A DNA stretch of 64,000 nt, taken from Scortum barcoo. Taxonomy: Eukaryota > Chordata > Actinopteri > Centrarchiformes > Terapontidae. Where the stretch lies: NCBI GenBank assembly GCA_023238725.1, contig CM041550.1:23384586-23448585 (forward strand), read 5' to 3'. Both the position numbers and the translations under genes were made by a program. Shown here piece by piece: positions 61,361 to 64,000 of the stretch. The first letter of the stretch is position 1. Each line of letters starts with the position of its first letter. The notes below the pieces were generated by a model. That model searched no databases. It was not told where the DNA came from and was given only the letters and a program-made list of their open reading frames with translations.

Positions 61361-64000
61361 ACATTTTACCTAACTTAACACGAATTTCAGACATGATTTT
61401 AATAATTTCTTGATTCTTTAAAAATAAGACCTGGCTGAATGCTCACATTGACACAGTATTGGATGAACACAGGTCTCGGTCAGAGGAGATTCTGCCAGAT
61501 TTGATGTTATGCTGATGACAGGCAGGTTTCTAGATTCCTTGAGCTAAAGTGAAAATCTCCCAGATGCGACTTGAAATCCTTTTAACATAAAGAAATGTAT
61601 GTACAGTCTGGTACCTTTTTTAGTGCCAACATGTGTAACTGTGTTTTCATGAGTTAATAATTTGCAAACATGTCATTAAAAGTTGTGTCACTGCGTCTTT
61701 TCTCATCTTGTAACACTTGTAACCCTGTTGATGCTCTGACTTTGGTTCCTACATTGTTATCTGTAAGTTAATTAAATCCTCTTTTACTCTGGTATTGGCC
61801 TAAAATGAGTCTGATGTTTGTGCTTTTTTACAGGATCATTTTTCATGCCATTTCAAAGTAAATGCATCACATCCATTTAACTCTAAATGTCAAATCTGAC
61901 GCTATCCAAGTGTTTCTACGAATCCACCCCCTTCACTTTTGGTTAGCTGTTGTTGTGGTTTGTCAGCAGTTTTCCTATCAACACTTGTCAACTCCAAATA
62001 AGTGTCACTAAAGGAAAATTGCACTTACGGTAATAACACTGGAAACTGCTGTGTCGCATCACTATTCCTATCTCTGCTGTGTGTGCAGACATGCATGTGT
62101 GTGCATGAGTGAGTGAGTGTGTGTGTGTGTGTGTGTTGCTGGGGTTACTAATGACGTGTTGACATGAGGAGGGATTAGGATGGGGGGCTGACTTTGACAA
62201 ATGTGATACTAAGTGGGTAAAGGTGTCTATGAATAAACCAAGTACGCAAATGCTCGCAGAGACACACACACTCACGCACACCAACAACGCAAGCACAAAA
62301 CACATATTTGTGCTTGTGCTGGACTAAAGAGAGGTAACCAACGTGAAGCCTTCACATGTTGTAGGGCTGTTAATAATTCTCAATGCCCCTGACATAACTG
62401 GGGATTGAAAGCATCACGGCAATGTGTGTGACTTTGTACAGTATTGTTAAACTTTTACAGGCTGTGCTGGAAGCAATTCTGCCATCCATGGGCTGTGAGC
62501 AATCCACTGTTATTGTCCCTTAGATAGCTAAGCCAACCATCATGAGTGATGGATGACATGGAACATTTTCTCATATTTCAAAAATGTATCTGTAATCCAT
62601 TGCAGCCACTGTAAAAACACACAGTAAGTTGATTATTCAGCAGATGCAGCTTAATCAGAAAGTTGTGCTTTATATTTTCACTCCTGCCATGATAATGGAA
62701 GTGTTTGTAAAGGCTTGCATGTGATTTAATGTTTAGTGACTTTCTGACATGTCAACAGGCCCCTGTTAAGTTAAAGTGATGGTAACATTTCCATGCGCAA
62801 AAATCAGTTAAGAAGAATTGTATGGATGTAAGTTTATTTTTGGGGGTAGGGTAAATGACTGATACTACCATAATACCACCATGATACTACTTCCCCGACT
62901 AAGAGTCTGTAAAAATGTAACACAAGCTACAGAAATCCACCACTGGATATAAAACCAATAAATATGCACATGAATGCATCTTTCACGTCAAACTGACTGA
63001 GTTCAACCATGGCTTTTTTCAAGTCAAATTTAATGCACTACTCACATGGCACATGTGGGTTAAAAGAGTTATTGCTCCCTCATGCGATTCCTCCTTTCCA
63101 TACTGAAGTCACCTTCCCAGCAGGACTGCATTGTAAAAAAAAAAATATGGAACAAAATACACAGTTCTAGTTTTGTGCAGAAAAGCATTCCAAGGTTCAG
63201 CTGAAGCAAATATAAAGCTACAGCTGTCTGAGTTATCTGATTCAAGTGGACATGCTCCAAATGTACAAAAATCTCCCTGTGTTTCCATGGACAGTATTTT
63301 CTTTTTGTCAGTTGCGAGGAAACAACACCAGCAACAAACCTACACTGGATACCTTCAAATAGTCTTAAAGTAGCTTCAGCTGATGTTGAAATGCATTTAT
63401 GCAATTTATGTGAATTTTCTTTTAGTGATTATTGACAGTGACCCACAACTGTCATAAATGTACATATGGCACGTGAGTACTGTATTAAGGCAGATTTCTA
63501 ATAAAAATCTATTGAAAAGGTCTGATAATTAACTTGATCTCAATCAATGTGGGGAAGATTATTTTATGACAGGCTTTGCCCTGACTAATTGAGATTTCTG
63601 ATTATGCAGTTTTTATATCTCTTCTGTCTTATCTCTTCTACATCACAGTGCAAACACTTGCAAACATCCCCAAACAAAAGTCACCATTGATTTGCAATCA
63701 AAATGATTCAAGACTTGGGTGTAAAGAAATACGTCTTTGATGTACCAGCCAAAAGCGTATCATATGATACCACTCCTGAGTGGCTTTGGCTTTGTAACCT
63801 TATACATGTACCAGTGTGCCAGTTAGAAGCTGAGGACCAGCCCCAGAAACGACAGCTTTACAGCTTTGTTCAGTTTTTGTGACTTTTTTTTTTTTTTTTT
63901 TTTAAATTTCTTTTTATTTTCTCTTATTAATGCTGGGATTTGGCAGGGGGCTTGCTTTAAAAAATTTGACAGCTTGGCTAAGTGTCACACATGGATCTCG
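61361..64000. other. flank downstream of igfbp2
   Basis: No gene recognised to the window end. A (GT)n tract is at 62118-62136 and a poly-T tract at about 63888-63903. In vertebrates igfbp5 usually follows igfbp2 tail to tail, but none of its exons reach into this window. Confidence 0.5.

Noticed and set aside
61361..64000. igfbp5 exons on the minus strand
   Set aside because: Expected from vertebrate synteny, but no IGFBP cysteine motif appears on either strand after 60615.
1..64000. CRISPR arrays, tRNA/rRNA genes, viral genes
   Set aside because: No spaced direct repeats, no cloverleaf or rRNA sequence, and no viral coding sequence recognised anywhere in the window.

Overview
This is vertebrate nuclear DNA, almost certainly from a ray-finned (teleost, probably percomorph) fish. 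Coding sequence is split into short GT-AG exons and is sparse. The intergenic DNA is AT-rich and carries typical fish repeats: Tc1-like transposons, a decayed LINE, a piggyBac-type MITE and many CA/GT microsatellites. There are no operons, CRISPR arrays or prokaryotic genes.

Three protein genes can be read with confidence. (1) slc4a3 (anion exchanger AE3) is on the + strand from 100 to 15951. The window starts inside the gene, so roughly 400 N-terminal codons are missing, but 15 exons through the stop codon are present. One exon (11924-12179) carries a 2-base frame error that would truncate the protein in its membrane domain. (2) A ramp1-like gene (receptor activity-modifying protein) is on the - strand at 25671-22784, with three coding exons giving 139 residues and all six family cysteines. 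(3) igfbp2 (insulin-like growth factor binding protein 2) is on the + strand at 44551-60615, with four exons giving 270 residues, 18 cysteines and an RGD motif.

Layout: 1-17.2 kb is slc4a3, with a nearly intact 1.6-kb Tc1 element in its first visible intron and a MITE in the 3' UTR. 17.2-22.8 kb is intergenic, with one unassigned minus-strand ORF at 20.8-21.2 kb. 22.8-25.7 kb is ramp1. 25.7-44.5 kb is a repeat-rich spacer with a THAP-domain remnant (29 kb), a charged coiled-coil remnant (32 kb), a decayed LINE interrupted by a second broken Tc1 copy (34.7-37.5 kb) and possible decayed exons (40.8-42.8 kb). 44.5-60.6 kb is igfbp2. 60.6-64 kb is its 3' UTR and flank.

The three genes do not form a pathway: AE3 exchanges chloride for bicarbonate, RAMP1 partners calcitonin-family receptors, and IGFBP2 is a secreted IGF carrier. 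SLC4A3, IGFBP2 and RAMP1 all lie on the long arm of human chromosome 2 (from memory), so the set looks like a rearranged block of conserved synteny. I found no convincing new biological system. The items most worth checking are the slc4a3 frame error, the orphan ORF at 20.8 kb and the THAP remnant.
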